DNA of 43,429 nucleotides from Chara braunii (lineage: Eukaryota > Streptophyta > Charophyceae > Charales > Characeae), in assembly GCA_003427395.1 (NCBI GenBank), contig BFEA01000351.1, positions 1,501,798 through 1,545,226 on the forward strand, written 5' to 3'. Position 1 is the stretch's first letter, and every line of letters begins with the position of its first letter. The notes beneath the pieces are model-generated. The model saw nothing but the letters and a program-made list of their open reading frames with translations, searched no databases and was not told the origin of the DNA. The position numbers were made by a program, and so were the translations under genes. Below are positions 20,540-33,439 of the stretch, piece after piece.

Positions 20540-23500
20540 CACTCCCGAAATTTTTCTCTCTTCTCACCCTCACAGTTGGCTACTGGCTGCCTCTCTTGCT
20601 CGATCAATGGTCTCAACGGAAGAGAGAGTGTTGTGCAGTTCCCCGTTTGTTCTTTAGAAATAAACCATATACTCAAAGAACTTGTGCTCTGCCACTGACT
20701 CCAGTGCTCTCTCTCTCATTGCGTTCACATAGTATAGAGTATCTCTGACAACGCTTTCTTCCCAACCTTCGACTTTATCCCGGTAGACCGCAGAGGATAC
20801 CGAAAGGGTATTACTGCCTACCATTTCACTCTACTGGATTTACTTCGTCCTTAGACACTATGGATTACAGGGTGATGTCTATCTCCAATCCGTCGACTCC
20901 TGGAGTAAACTCGCGCGGCTTTCCCTAAGCTATTGTTAGCCTCTGCTTCTTCACAACATGTTCACTGTTGGTTCCTTGTTGCATGTAATTTGCTATCAAA
21001 ACCCTTTCTACTAACCCCAAGCGACAGTAAGTCTTCAAACTTGATGAGTAAGTGGTTTTCTTCAGCTCTAAAGCATGGTCTTTTGGACAACCACCCAACA
21101 CTGATATAGGCTGTGTTCGAGAGCGCCTTCATCCCAAGTATTGAGAACTTGCCAAGTTAGCACCCTTGGATTCCTTAGTAATGAAAAATCTACTTGACTG
21201 ATGTATAGCCATCTTAACAGTCTGCCTCATTTAGGAACAACAAAGTGACTCAGATTGTTTCCTTCCATAACAACCCCTAAAGTGACTCGTGATGAAAGGA
21301 CTCATCCGACCAGAACCCGCGAGTTTTTCTTTGGTGGCAGTACACGCTCGTTTGGTCTGCTGGACTCCAGCTAGTACAAACCTTGAGTCTTCATTTATAG
21401 CAGTGTGGGCCTGTGTGCGTACTATGCATAACTTTCCCTGATGATGTACCGAAGAGAGTAATACTCAACTCAAACCTTCCTCGCCCTACTCGTATAAGAC
21501 ACCCGACACTCCCTAGTATGCACTTCTTGTGTCAACGGCGTGGTATGGAGCAAAAGGTAGTTGACCTTTACCAGCGCACGACACACCTTAGTTGTGTGCT
21601 CAATCGTTCTTTTACAGAACGCCGTAATATTTCGGGACCGAGCTCGAACTCGTTTCCGTTTTGGGCGGACTGGGCAAACTCGACTAAATAAAGAAGTAAT
21701 GAGCGAATAAACTGGACAAAGATGTAAACGCTACACAACTGTTTTTAATTAATTCCAACGAGTACAAGCGATTACCAGGGACCTGCCACCTACAGTTTAA
21801 ACTGTCGGGGTAGCACCGTTCAGTCACGGTCGAAAAGGAATTTCGTGAAGAGGTAGGCAATTCTTTTTAATATTACCCCTTTCCTCCCCATCAACCAGAG
21901 ATGACGAAGTCACTGGGGTATTTTCCTTGACGATAAGTCCCTCCCTTTTGTCCCATGAAAACTATGAGCTTATTGGTGCTGGAGCATTAATGAGCGGGAA
22001 CCCTGTCCATCCTATTTCAAAGTTGTGAAGATGCTCATTTGGTCTGACTAAGGTATATCTTAACACTCCATCACACCAATGGAAGAATGCGTAGCTGTTA
22101 CTTATGACTTCATTTCACAAATGGCAAGTGTTGATGCTTTTGAATTACTTTACCAAGACTGGACGGAGGGTCTGCAGCCACCTTCACAACTCGATAGAAG
22201 GAATCATAATTTCCACACAACACGCCTGTTAAACTAAGCGGTGGAATTCAGTAACAATCAACCTCAATTAAGCACAGGCAAAACAAGCAAAGAAGTGAAG
22301 AAAAACTGAGTTCATTGGCCGACTCGAAGACGGTAAGAAACGGACCAAGGCCAGTTCGATCAAAAATGGCACTCACGCATCAGATTGAGTTATCCTAATC
22401 AGTCACTCAGAGTGCAACTAGACGGAGCCAAGTCTTTGAGGAGCCCGATGAAAGCAACCAAGAATAGCTACATTGCCGGGGTATCCAACAACCCTTGAGG
22501 GTTTGGTGATTGAAACCAGTTGACCGCAAGCTGCTTCCCATTACTATCGTCACCATGGGTTAGCGACACACAGACCTATAGTGCCAGTAGTCCTACTCTG
22601 TCACACACGCTGCTATTGACAGTCGACCCTCATTGAAACTCAGTTCACACAGCTGGTTGGAATTAACTATGCTCCCACGCGTAGTATTCTCCCTCAATTC
22701 CTGGTCAACCGGAGCAATAACTCCGCCAGGATGACCGGAGACGATGTCAACCAGCATTGATCACGTTTGCATTATAAAGAGCAACAAAACAAAACAACCG
22801 ACCCTCACTACAACCTTGAGCACCCACTTTCTCTCTAATAGCCACAGTCGAGGCTTAGCGCATCCACCCTCTTCTCGCTTCGGGACCGTGAGGACGACAG
22901 ATGTCAATCGTCGAAGGCAAGCTATCTTCCCACACTTCTTTAGCGAGAGGTCTTAACCTAGGGTGTTTTTTCTCTTAGTTAGCGCTCGCTTCTCATGTTC
23001 AAGTCTCAACTGCCCTGCCTGAGATAAGACAACATGGCTTTCTAAGCCCAGGGGCATAGATGAAGCGGGGAACGTCAATACGAACATTGAGACCCATGTA
23101 GGGCGCTACTCGCATTCATTACCCATGCCGCTCTCAGTCTGCAAGCCTCCTACAGACTTGGCTTCTCCAATGATTGCACTGTAGTTCGATACCAGCCAGT
23201 TCTTTCCTCGTGTAGACAGCACGTCGCACCCCAACCATATGCTCGTGGCCACTTTATAGCACTCCGTAAAGAGGACGAGTACAACTCAGAGCAAAATTAC
23301 CGTTCACATCAACCAAGAAGCCACGCGCCAGGCTCCCTTCCGCTCAACGATCTCAGAACCTTTCCTCTCTATTCAGTCTGACTCCCCCTCCAGCGTATGT
23401 GTGGAATTCTCTTCCCATTTTCTCACCTCTTCAACCTGAAGGTCATCAGTGCTGCTCACTATTGTGCATAGTGCTACGCAGCGTCACAACTTGCGAAGAA

Positions 23501-26500
23501 GGGTAGCGTCATCAGCAATGGGAGAGCAAATGCCTTGTCAGCCTCTCTCCGTTTCTGCAGGCCGGATTTCGTGCATAGCCCATGCGAGCACTCTGGTCAA
23601 TACTCCAAAAGAAAGCCATGGTGTCGAGTTTGGTCGCCAACGATTGTCCGTGTTCGCGCAGGCCACTCGCTTATACACACCACTCTCACGTTGACTGTCC
23701 ATCGGCCTTCCCTTGCACCCTCTTGGCGTCCCACGGTGCCGACCGCCCGCCTGCAACCACCTGGTGCTACTAGTCTCCCCGTTGTAGTGAGTTGCCCTCA
23801 GGGCCGCTCTCCACAGGCTCGGTTGGTGGGCGGTCCCTTCGCCACTGGTCCCACCCGTGCCAGGACTGAGTCACCAAGCGTCAGTCATCTCAGACTCCCC
23901 TTCGGAGTCCCGGTCAACACGCTGCACCTCTCTGGTTGTGGTCCCAGTCGACGACTCGTCTTCATGGTAGGTGATTGTTACTCTCATACCCGTTGTCCGA
24001 GCTTCGGTGATAGCCGCTTGCAGTCCTTCATCCCTTCTCATCTCTTACTCCCGATGGTCGCACACGTTTGTTTTCAACCTCACCTCCCTCGTAGGCTTTC
24101 CGTAGGACAAGGTGGTCTCAACCAATGTACCCCTCCCATCCTCGCTTTCTCACATCGAGGATTACCTCATGTGCCTTAGCCTATAACCACGCACGCTATT
24201 TCGGTACGCCATAGCCGCGTTTAGAATAACCAGATACCTGGCTCACACGCACCTAAATAGTTCACCAACAGGGCACCACACCATTTTGGCCTCCTCCCTC
24301 AGGCTACCAGCGTTAGCAGAGTGGGGATGCCTACGTGTTTCTATTAGTCAGTAGCCAGCAACTAGCCCCCTTCAACTTTTATAGGGTTGCTACACGCCGT
24401 GATCCCTGCGTTCTAAACGAGGGACTTTAATGACTCTCAAAATTCGGTATTCTAATAATTTGTAGTTCAGAAGTTGATAAAATAAAACAAAACGGAATAA
24501 AGTGGAAAAAAAAAAAGGATGGTTGGGACACTAACGGTCACTCCGTAAAGACGACTCCTCAGCCTGCATCTATCTGTCTTTTCAACTTTGTTTGAAAAGA
24601 CAGACAGTCCGGTGCTCAGCGATCCCATAACGGGATACTGCCCGTCACTCCACTCCCTTTATAGGGCGCTTACAGACTACCACTAATGGGTACCCGTCTC
24701 CAATGGCAAGGAGGGGGCTTATGACCTTCCACGGAAGGTGATAAGCAACCTACCAATGCGGTTGCGGGTTGCCCCTCTTTTGGGGTCCTATCTTGGGATG
24801 CTTGCCAGATGACTTTTGCGGCACAATAGAGCACGAGAGGTTAATCGGCCTGGGCCGCCAGTTCGCTATTATGGTTCATAAACGAACCGTTTGTCCCCGC
24901 AGAATGACAGAGGGAAAATTAGATAGGGAAAATAGGTAATAATAATAATGATAATAGCTAAGGAAAATAGTGGTGAGAAAGAAGAAGACATAGTGGCATT
25001 GCCATTTAGGACCACTAGTTAGCCCCAGAAAAAAACGGTTAATTACATCGGGGTGCAGATCCGACACACGAGCTCCCCCCCCCTGGTTGTCTATTTTTCC
25101 TTTTCTTTTCTTTTTCTTTGTTGCTTCTTACTCTGATCACGACCGCTCTCTACACTCATCCCATAACTTGACTAGGGAGAACTTGGCGGGCAGTAGAAAA
25201 GACCTCGCCGGTCCTACTTCCTCCGCGTCCCTGGGTGAGCCCGGTGGCTACCACGGCCACAGACCGGTTGTGCTCTGCTGTACAGCAGGGCTCCGAGTTT
25301 GCGTGGACCAATGGAAAGCCCAGCCCCTTCCCTTTTGCCAGTGGGTGCGTCGACTAGACCAGCCCCGCAGTAAGACCAGAAATTCGCCGAGTTCTTTCGA
25401 TGATCTACAACAAAAGTACGGAAATAGACGCTTGGTATGCTGCGAAGGTCCGTGGACTGGGAACAGGTTTGTCACGAGATTCGAGCAAGGAGCCAGCACA
25501 CAGTAGGGCTTATGAGCAGGCATCTGGCACGCAGCGGAGGGTAAGGACACCGCACCCTCCGACATAATACCAACCCCCCGCCCAGCGTCCTTGCTGGGCC
25601 CAAAACGCAGCGGCCGAATATTGCGCCGAATAATATAAAACAGAACGAATCAAAAACTCTTTCACTCACCATTACTGTAACCCATTGTAGAGCTCTCTAT
25701 CGCAACTTTACGCTAACCGTCAGTCTTTGTTTTGCCGTGACACGTAACACACTTTTCTCTTATCGCATTGCGTAGCTGCAGCGCGTGGTCCTCGCACTCG
25801 CTCCCTTCCCTCCCTTAATAATGCGTTCCCTTTTGCAGTATCTCTCAGTCTCAATCCCCATAGCCACACGTGCACCATGCCTGAGGTGTGTCGAGGACAG
25901 GGAAGAGGAAGAGGTGGTAGAGGTGGGAAGGCTTAAGAGGAGCCAGCACCACATGTTAGACGACACATTAGCTCGGAGGAGGAGGAAGAAGAGAGGTATG
26001 GGTATGAGACCCACTCAAGGGCCTACCCACGCCACTCATTCCCCGGGTGGTATGAAATAACTTCATCCCCAACGAGGATGGAATATTACCAGAAGAAGTA
26101 TGAGGCGCGCTACGACGCTCATAGTACTTCCTCCGCTTCATATTCCCCTAGAGCACCTACCACCCCCGCGACAAGTAAGGCGTTAGTGCCTGTATCTTCG
26201 CCCTCTGTCCCATGCGTAGCTCCCTTTTTGCCCCAGCTCAATAACTGCACTCTCTGCTGCATTTTCTTTTTTCTTGCTCTCCTTCAAATAAAGTTCATGA
26301 TTACCTTTTACATCTTGCATAAACACGAGGTCCTTCTTTGAACTTCTGAGTCTTTTTTTTCCTCGATGCTTCAGTTCATTCCATATCTCATAGCGTCTCT
26401 GGCTTAAGAGTTTGAATACCTTAAGGCCGGGGATGCAGGTTCCTCGTGAACCAGGCCGCTCTGTCGACCACCAAATAAAATTTAAGAAGGATTATCTCTC

Positions 26501-26599
26501 AATTGTCTTGTCTGCCGTTGACTTTGACCTCTGACCATCTTAAAATCTGATTTCTCTTCAAGCTTTTACGGTGACCTTGTCTCTCATTTTTTATAGTGA
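20540..26599. other. No gene recognised in 6 kb
   Basis: Mixed to GC-rich sequence. The longest frame is 214 codons (23535-24179, plus), rich in Pro, Ser, Arg and His. It has no motif, and similar frames overlap it on both strands, so I do not call it a gene. Frames at 25087-25506 and 25785-26060 are likewise unrecognised. ATTGCCGGGG near 22471 echoes the primer-binding site at 14962, but the rest does not match. No LTR pair or element ends were found. Confidence 0.4.
24574..24603. repeat. Perfect 12-bp stem-loop
   Basis: CTGTCTTTTCAA pairs with TTGAAAAGACAG across a six-base loop. It is isolated in non-coding sequence, and no gene end is visible next to it. Confidence 0.7.
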
Positions 26600-26659
26600 T
26601 CTCTGGGATACTGTCTATCAGGCGTTGACTTTGTGGAAACTCACTTGTCAGCAGTATCA

Positions 26660-26880
26660 CGGGTGGGGCATACCAAACTCTTTTCTTGTTCTCTGGCCTG
26701 GGTGAAACATCTTCTCAACTTCTCAAGCAACCTGGGGGATACCAAACCCCGTTCTCTTTCTCTGGTCCAAGTGAGGCGTGTCCTCAACTTCTCAGATAAA
26801 TGAAGGGGGTATACCAAACCTTTTTACTTTTCTCTTGCTTGAGAGCTCAATGAGACTTGCATAAACCTGCAAAACAATGA
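26660..26880 (+). repeat. Three diverged units of an approximately 70-bp repeat
   Basis: ATACCAAAC recurs with starts 69 and 72 bases apart (ACCAAAC at 26672, 26741 and 26813). Each is followed by a pyrimidine-rich TTCTCTGG stretch and CTCAACTTCTCA. This may be subrepeat material of the 3' LTR of the minus-strand Ty3 element, whose coding end is at 28526. Confidence 0.6.
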
Positions 26881-26999
26881 GTTCCACAAACCACCAAGCA
26901 TGACCCCCAACATGCAACTTCCTTGACAAACAATCATCTTGCAATAATTAAATAAAATAAATCAATTAAAACCAATAATAAAATAATAAGTAATACAAA

Positions 27000-27570
27000 T
27001 ATTTCTTCTCACCCAAGAGTTATGATTGCCTTGGTTTTGGCCCACCACTGGCCAGGGGTGACAGACCTCCCGTCAGTCTGACATCCCTCATTCGGCCTGC
27101 CTCAAACCAAGACTAGTTAGACCATTTGTCTTAACAGCCCCTTTAACCTACCTCCAGGTCAGAACCACCGTACCCACTACTCAGAGTATGGTGACCCTCT
27201 GCGCACCTCATGCCAGGACACCCAGCCTGTAGCGGGTCTGGTCACCCTATGACAGTAGACCTCCTGTTAGTCAAATTGTCCCGTATCCGGATTTGACCAC
27301 TGTGGTCGGGGACCGGCTCACCCACCAGTTTTTGGCCTAGGGCGCTGGCTGCCCCGCCCAAATTTTTGAACGTAGAACCCGGTCTAACTACGGTTTCAGA
27401 CTCTGGCGAACCTCACTAAATTGCATCCTCTGACTGTGGTAGGGTTCCAGATGACCCCTTTTGACCACACCGGCCAGACCCCCCGGTTCTTAGCCTCAGT
27501 CAACTACGGTATTCGACACTTGTGTCGGGGACCTGTTGACCCCACCAGATTGCAACCTACTGCGGTAAGG
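27000..27570 (+). repeat. Strongly diverged repeat modules
   Basis: Modules around ACTACGGT/CTGTGGT, GACCNNTTGACCNCACC and ATTGCAACCTACT recur with roughly 75-100 base spacing (for example 27395-27450 and 27490-27570). The divergence is high, so the period is uncertain. Confidence 0.35.
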
Positions 27571-27754
27571 CTCTAGCTAGCCACGACAATCAATGCATCT
27601 TTAGGTTAGAGAAGAAAACCCCGGGTACAGACATTCAGACAAACATACAAAGCCCAAAGTCTAACAACACATGCTCCAGATAACAGAACAAACATTTCTT
27701 AAAAGACGTTCCTTTAGTCTCAGGAGATACTTGAACAACAACAACAAACAACCG

Positions 27755-28110
27755 GTTGTGAATTTCCTAGAGACCTCCCTTCAACCTCAGGAAATACAGA
27801 GCGTTGATCCCAGAGAGGTCTCTTCCTTCATCTGAAAATACTTCCAAGAGACCTCTCATCAGCCTCACGGAAGTGTAAAGATACTCGCCCCAGAGAGGTC
27901 CCTTCCCTCATCTGAGATAAAAGATAGACAACTTCGTCAAAAAACACGAAGTCCCCATGCTAACAACTCTGGTCAAGTAGGGTTGAACTTCTTTAAGCCT
28001 ATTTTCTTGATAGCTCTCTTGGACAGACGACTCATTCAGAAAACACGAAGTCCCTCCACTGATAACTCTCTAATGAAGAAGAGTTGGACTTCTTTATGCC
28101 CGTCAAGTTT
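27755..28110 (+). repeat. Two pairs of diverged approximately 100-bp repeats
   Basis: The first pair shares GAGACCTC ... TCAGCCTCA/TCAACCTCA and CCAGAGAGGTC ... CATCTGA. The second pair shares ACACGAAGTCC (27944 and 28043, 99 bases apart), then AACTCT and GACTTCTTTANGCC. They lie just beyond the 3' coding end of the Ty3 element and could be its LTR. Confidence 0.55.
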
Positions 28111-28525
28111 TTTTTAATCACAAAATTAATGTTGGTTACTATTTGACGTGCCAACTTGATATTGCATCAATACTTAGGAGGATGACCTCTCGTCACTTTC
28201 CCACTTCAACTGCTCCTCACAGTTGTCCCCTACTCAGGGATCTGATGCTCGTGGATCGATTATTGCTCAACACTCATGACACTTTGATCTCATTAATTCT
28301 GTCACTCACAAAAATAATAAAATCAGTTCAGACGCAGGAGCAAATAAAAATCATCTGAAAAATCTTTCTTAGATCCCTCGTGTCAAAAGTTGACATGCTG
28401 AAAATTGACGTACTGAATTGACAATGCAAGAGTAGTCTAAGTCAGTTGAGGTTCTTGTCTTTGCAGTGTCTTACTGTCTCACTATACTTCTCTTAATTTT
28501 ATGAAACAACTCTCTTACTTGAGGA

Positions 28526-28711
28526 CTAACTTTTCTTACCTTTCTTTATGTTCATTGTAGGGACCAAGTCAGGGTCTCTGAATATGAACTTACGAAGTCT
28601 TGACCCTAATACCATATCATGAACTCTTGAATCATCCATCTTTGATATCTCATAGACCTTGCCTTCAGCTTCACCTGTAATTCTGTAGGGACCGAGTGAT
28701 CTGGGCTCCAA
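28526..28711 (-). pseudogene. Integrase C-terminal part of the Ty3 element
   Basis: The translation contains PRSLGPYRI, an E-rich turn, VYEIS and GSRLRKFIF, typical of the C-terminal DNA-binding barrel that follows the integrase catalytic core in Ty3/gypsy elements (the fixed-distance G-P-Y/F motif is visible as GPY). No chromodomain is apparent after it. The segment is separated from the catalytic core by stops in all frames. Confidence 0.7.
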
Positions 28712-28879
28712 TCGTTTGGTTCACTGAGCCTTAAGGGAGTTATCGAATAGGAGGACAACGTCTCCAACCTTTAGCTTTTCTTTCCTTATGTATCTCTTCT
28801 TGTTACATATTTCTTGATCTGACAATTTGTTTGGTTGTCGTTCTTTCTGCAACATCCAATCACTTTTTGATCTACCTCT

Positions 28880-29640
28880 GATATATGTTTCATTTTTATA
28901 TGAAGAAGTTTTAAAATGAAGTATTCTTTGTCACTCTCTTGACTTGCGCATGTTCTGACTATACTCTCAATAGGTAGAGTAACATACCGACCTTACCACA
29001 GAGTGAATGAAGCATAACCAGTGGTTTCTTTGACAATAATATTGTCAACATAGACTGCAACCCTTAATACTTTCGGCCAGTTACTGAGATTCCCTTAACA
29101 CCATTTAGCCAACGAATCTTTCAAAGTTTTACGACCTCTCTCAACCGGGGCATTTGTTTGAGGATGGTAAGTAGTTATATACCGAATTTTGACTCCTAGT
29201 CTGAGATTGGTTCTCCTTACGATCTAATTCTCGGATTCAGATCCTCTGTCTGAAAAAAATTCTGTTATGAAGGGATACCTTAGATAGACTTCCTCAATTC
29301 AGTCAGCCACTTGCTCGACTGTCTTCCTCTTCAGAGCCTTTGCCTCAACATATCCAGGAAAATTATCTATCATGTTCAATATGTACCTCATACCACCTTT
29401 GCCTACGGGCATGGTGATGAGATCCAAGTGGACTCGACTGCCTGACTCTACCAGGATAGTGGGGACTAAATGTTCAATCATCCTTGCTGTAGACCTCTTC
29501 TGACATAACACACAAGACTTACAAAATTTGTAAATCATGTCTCTCATGTCAGACCACAAGTAGAGTTTGACTGTCGTAGAACAGGTTGCTTCAGCAGCCC
29601 TATGACCACCAGCAATCCCGTCATGTAGAGCAACAATCAT
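28880..29640 (-). pseudogene. Integrase zinc-binding and catalytic core, broken
   Basis: The frame 29299-29640 begins with the HHCC zinc-binding region (LHDG, GGHRA, then CKSCVLCQ). The first catalytic Asp follows in HLDLITM (residue 73) and the second in MIDNFPG (residue 92). The third acidic residue lies beyond the frame's stop: a separate stretch reading TTYHPQTNAPVERG puts the Glu codon at 29140-29142. All three D,D,E residues thus survive, but stops and a frame change separate the last from the first two. Integrase would insert element cDNA into the genome; this copy cannot. Confidence 0.8.
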
Positions 29641-30218
29641 TTATAGTTGTCTTTCTTTCCCACAGACAACTCTCAGTGGAGGTAAACGCCCATTGCCATC
29701 CACGAAGAGGTGACCTCTTTTTAATCAGAACTTTTTCTTGCATTTTTGCAATAATATTCCTTTAGTCATTCTCTCTCCATCTTCTGCTTTATTTCTTGAT
29801 AACTTCCATGATATTCCTCAAAACTGAAAGAAATCCCTACTTCGTTCTTTCAGTTTCTTCCTCATTCTTTGATCCAGAACTTTTTTTCCACCCCATGAAC
29901 AGCCACGACTACTGCATTGACCCTGGCATACCAGTCATTTTGCTCTTCTTCTTCCTCTTTCTAAAAAACCGATTCATAAATATAGGCATCATGTCATTCT
30001 CTCAAGCTATCTCTCTCTTCATGCCATAAGTTCCATTTATAGGAACTTTGAGCCTTATAATATTCATCATCCTCTTCATTCAAGAAATTATCAACATAAA
30101 TAAAATTTTCAATTGTCCTATTAATATCTTTATCTTCATTTTTTCTCCATTCAATCTGGCTTAGGCCATCTGCCCAATTTTTCTCGAGAGGAATCTTTTA
30201 CAGCTTAAAATCAAAAGT

Positions 30219-30647
30219 TCAAATGGACGTAATCCACCTGCTTACTGTTGGATCTACTTGCTGATGTTTTTTAATAACACCAATCACAGCAGACACACCA
30301 GTCCTCATGATGAATCTCCTTCCAAATACATAGTGACTGAAGCATCTGAGGCAGTTGATAATTGTTAGTAGCTCGTTTCTGAATTGGGTGCAACCTCTTT
30401 CTGTTGAGTTAAGAGTTATACTCTCAAACCTTAGGGGTCTCTTTCTCTCATTCCCATCTTTCTTGATTAGCAGACCACCAAGAGTTTCTGGTCCTCCATC
30501 TGCCTTGATAATGAAGGGTCTTCCCTCCTCGTCATCGTAGAAAGACACTCCCAACACTATTCCTCCATCTTTTAATTTCTCTTGTAAAGTCCCAGCAGTA
30601 GTCTGTCCTTTCTCAGTCCATGATAAGTCAGTCTCTTGTCTTATCAT
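30219..30647 (-). pseudogene. RNase H domain of the Ty3 element
   Basis: The 142-codon frame carries the RT-linked RNase H signature: PFIIKADGG near residue 65-73 (first catalytic Asp), then LRFESITLNSTERG and FRNELLTIINCLRCFSHYVF, which is the usual conserved helix (Glu of NELL). In the intact family this domain removes the RNA strand during reverse transcription. It is directly downstream of the RT remnant in the same orientation. Confidence 0.8.
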
Positions 30648-30694
30648 CTCTTTTAGAGGCTCTGCAAGGGTATCAAAATGAGGAATAAAAATTT

Positions 30695-31733
30695 TTAGAA
30701 TCCGCAGGCACCGAACAAACTTTTGATGTCTGTCACTCGTTTGAGGGAGAGAGACCAGTTCAAGATTTTGTCTATTTTCTTGGGGTTAGGACTCCTACCC
30801 TTCGAGAAACATCTAAAACCCAAGATGGTTACCTCTGCTTGAAAGAGAAGGGACTTTGAATCACTGGCAGTCATATTGTATTTGTGAAGTCTCTCTATGA
30901 CCAACTTTACTCTTTCAGCAGCTCCCAGGCAATTTTTTTGACTCCATCAACGACCAAAATCTCATCTCTTACTATGGGTCCTTTCACAGGATTATCATCA
31001 ATATAGGGGCTGATTATTTTAGGAGAAAGGTCCTGCATGACTTGGATCTCATTGGTCGGTTAGTGTGATCAATGAGAAACTTATCATAGTCATAATATAA
31101 GTTAAGTAGAGAATAAGATGTATTGACCAACAAAGGATTCTGAAAGGAGATCAACATTAGGAAAACCACCTGCATCACGTACCGTTACTGAGTTGAGCTT
31201 CTGAAGATTTTATATCCATTTTCGTCCACCCTCTGGTTTTCAAAAGCAAAACCAGTGGTTAACACACGGTTCATCAACAGGTTCAACAACGTCTGTGCAA
31301 TTTTCTTATCAAGATACTTTATCACCTTTGGCTCGTCCTTGAGGTTATACTTAGTTGGTCTGTCGTTCCATGGGATATGATCAACTGTCCAAATTTTTGC
31401 CATCTTAATCATATCCACATCCAACCGCCCTCTTTCCTCATCATCAAAGGAGAATGCTCCAGATAATTTCTGACATACTTTAAATATATATTCTTTCTCT
31501 TTAGGCAATATAAATTGATCTGAACCTATTTTCATTGTGTCAAATCTTTCCCTAGAAACTCTATTCCCCAATTTTGCACACTCCCTTAATGTTTTGATGA
31601 TTTTCCTTTCCTTTTTCAGTGCCTCATCATAATCCTTTTCTATTCGGACCGCCACGGGGTTATTTTTCACCCCCTTTGGCTTGTATTTTCTTTTATACCC
31701 ATTGACTATTTTCCTAAAAAAAAACGAGTTCAT
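30695..31733 (-). pseudogene. Reverse transcriptase domain of the Ty3 element, with stops
   Basis: The upstream frame (31185-31733, 182 codons) reaches IWTVDHIPWNDRP and the start of the fingers. After a stop, a further stretch reads LNSVTVRDAGGFP, followed by a decayed YYDYDKF near the first catalytic Asp. The active-site box survives as PYIDDNPVKGP, with YIDD at 30994-31005. The last frame (30695-30904) holds EVTILGF and KGRSPNPKKIDKI, the thumb/connection region. In-frame stops and frame changes show that this is a dead copy. Confidence 0.85.
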
Positions 31734-31943
31734 GCAAACTTTAATTCCATTTTTTCACTCTTTGCAGTCTCAAAAGTCTTCTTAAATACCTCAATCTGTC
31801 CATCTTTATCTTTGAGCTTGGCAATAACTTTCATCATCTTTGAAATCTGATTGATATCCACTGATACTTCTTTTTTAACCTTTTATTTGTCTTTCCTTTT
31901 TATTTTTTTTATATTCTTAACAAATTTCTCCCTTCTGATTGAT

Positions 31944-32316
31944 TTAGCTGATAAACTGGTACTTATGATGGCAAGAAGTACAGACCATAAAGGTATATTC
32001 CCAGGTTGCTTCTCGATCATGTAGACCAATCCAGGATGACACTTCATGACTGAAGAATTCTACAACTTTCATTCTATGCAAGAATTGAGTGCCCAAGATA
32101 CAGTCATGATCTAATTCTGGAACCACAAACCCAGTAGTTTGATAGACATTGTCCCCACTCCGATAGGCAAATTATCAATAAAACCTTCCACGTAGAGTTC
32201 TCTAGCAATGTTGCTTAATATATGCTTTGCAGGCCTATCAACAGTTGAGTCACAGACCTTCATAGTTCTCTGGGAAAGAATAATCATCTCTATCTCTGAG
32301 TCTACCAAGGTCCGAT
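31944..32316 (-). pseudogene. Retropepsin-like protease remnant
   Basis: The motif TLVDSEIEMIILS sits at the position of the usual LVDSGSE active site; Gly after Asp-Ser is replaced by Glu. DCILGTQFL in the frame 31944-32126 matches the conserved ILG near the protease C-terminus. The region upstream of the active site is displaced by the LINE insertion at 32317-32720. Confidence 0.65.
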
Positions 32317-32720
32317 TTTTTTTTTTTTTTTTTTTTAAACAAATTCTCCAGTTTATTCGTGGAGAGCAGCACGTGTTGGGAACCGGGTTCAGCGTCCCAT
32401 ATCGAATTGTACAGATCACTAAGAATATTTGAGATCATTTAAGATACCGGGGTCATTACCCAGCTTCGGCTGAGATCAGTCTGTGAATATCGAATGACCT
32501 ATTAAAGAACTACTCATCAATAGGCTGCCACAGACGTCCTACGAATGCTCACAACCCTCAGGATCCCTAACAAGCCCTTCTAAGACTTTCCAACACACTC
32601 TTCCTCCCTGATGAGCTCTTCCAAGCCTCACGCCCCCACCCTTCACTTGGTCAATATAGATAGTTAAGCGCCCACATCCCATATAACTTGACAATGATCT
32701 GTTTACCTGACTGGGGAAGA
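32317..32720 (-). mobile_element. 5'-truncated LINE tail with poly(A), copy 2, inserted in the Ty3 protease region
   Basis: A 21-base T run (32316-32336) is the poly(A) tail on the minus strand. CCGAT at 32312-32316 and 32721-32725 is a probable short target duplication. The last 150 bases match copy 1 at 5381-5515. Upstream, about 60 codons end RDPEGCEHS and a stop, plausibly the C-terminus of a LINE ORF2, followed by a 3' UTR. Whether it belongs to the same family as the LINE at 37814-41845 cannot be told, because that copy lacks its 3' end. Confidence 0.75.
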
Positions 32721-33439
32721 CCGATCCCAAGTAGTTAACCTCCATCTTTTTCTTTTCAATTATTTTTTTTAGCTCTTCTCTCAACTTGGGAGCTAGAGGC
32801 ATTGCCTCTTTGAAAGATAAAGTTGCTTTTGTTTCCTCCAACATTTTTTTAATTACATCAGTGATTACCGATCAATCTTCTAGTTCACTCTTGATGATAA
32901 ACTTTCTCTTCTTCCCTGTTCGTTCTTCTTAGATGGCGGGTTGATTCTTGATCATCAAGAATATCATTTGGTGTCTCTTCGACCTTCTTTCTCTTATTTT
33001 TCTCTATCATTTGGGGTGTTAAGACTGCTTGAAGATTTCTCACTTCAACAATCACTACATTGGGCGTCATAACAAGTTTTGGTGGTAGATCACCCTCAAA
33101 GGACATCATATTGACTGAGCAACAAGCATATTCATCAGAAGAAGATGCTACTAACTCAGATGAGCTCTGAGAAGTAGAATTTTATTCAAATGAAGGTTTG
33201 TCTGGAAGCCTCACCAAAAAGGTCTTCCACTAATGTCAGGGATTGTAGAGATAACTCAATCATGATGAAAGGATCATCCGATTTCTGGACAAGTTCTTCA
33301 GGCAATTCACCAATGAGAAAGTGAACATTCACATTAGTTTTTCTTTTCTTCTTTTTTTTCATTTATTCCTCATGTTTAAGGGCAAGAAGTCTCATACCTC
33401 CTGGATGCCTGGGGTTCAATATGTTCCATGAACTATGAC

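Noticed and set aside
19498-20698. Open frames of about 300 codons on both strands across the gap
   Set aside because: They are open only because the N run has no stop codons; the flanking sequence is G-rich arm sequence of element F.
22466-22485. Second primer-binding site, ATTGCCGGGG
   Set aside because: Only about 12 of 18 positions match the tRNA-Asp site and no LTR end precedes it.
23535-24179. 214-codon plus-strand frame
   Set aside because: It has no motif, an unremarkable Pro/Ser/Arg composition typical of GC-rich non-coding sequence, and overlapping frames in the same stretch.
24574-24603. Perfect stem-loop as an intrinsic terminator or miRNA precursor
   Set aside because: There is no gene end, no T-run after it and the stem is too short for a miRNA precursor, so it is listed only as a hairpin.
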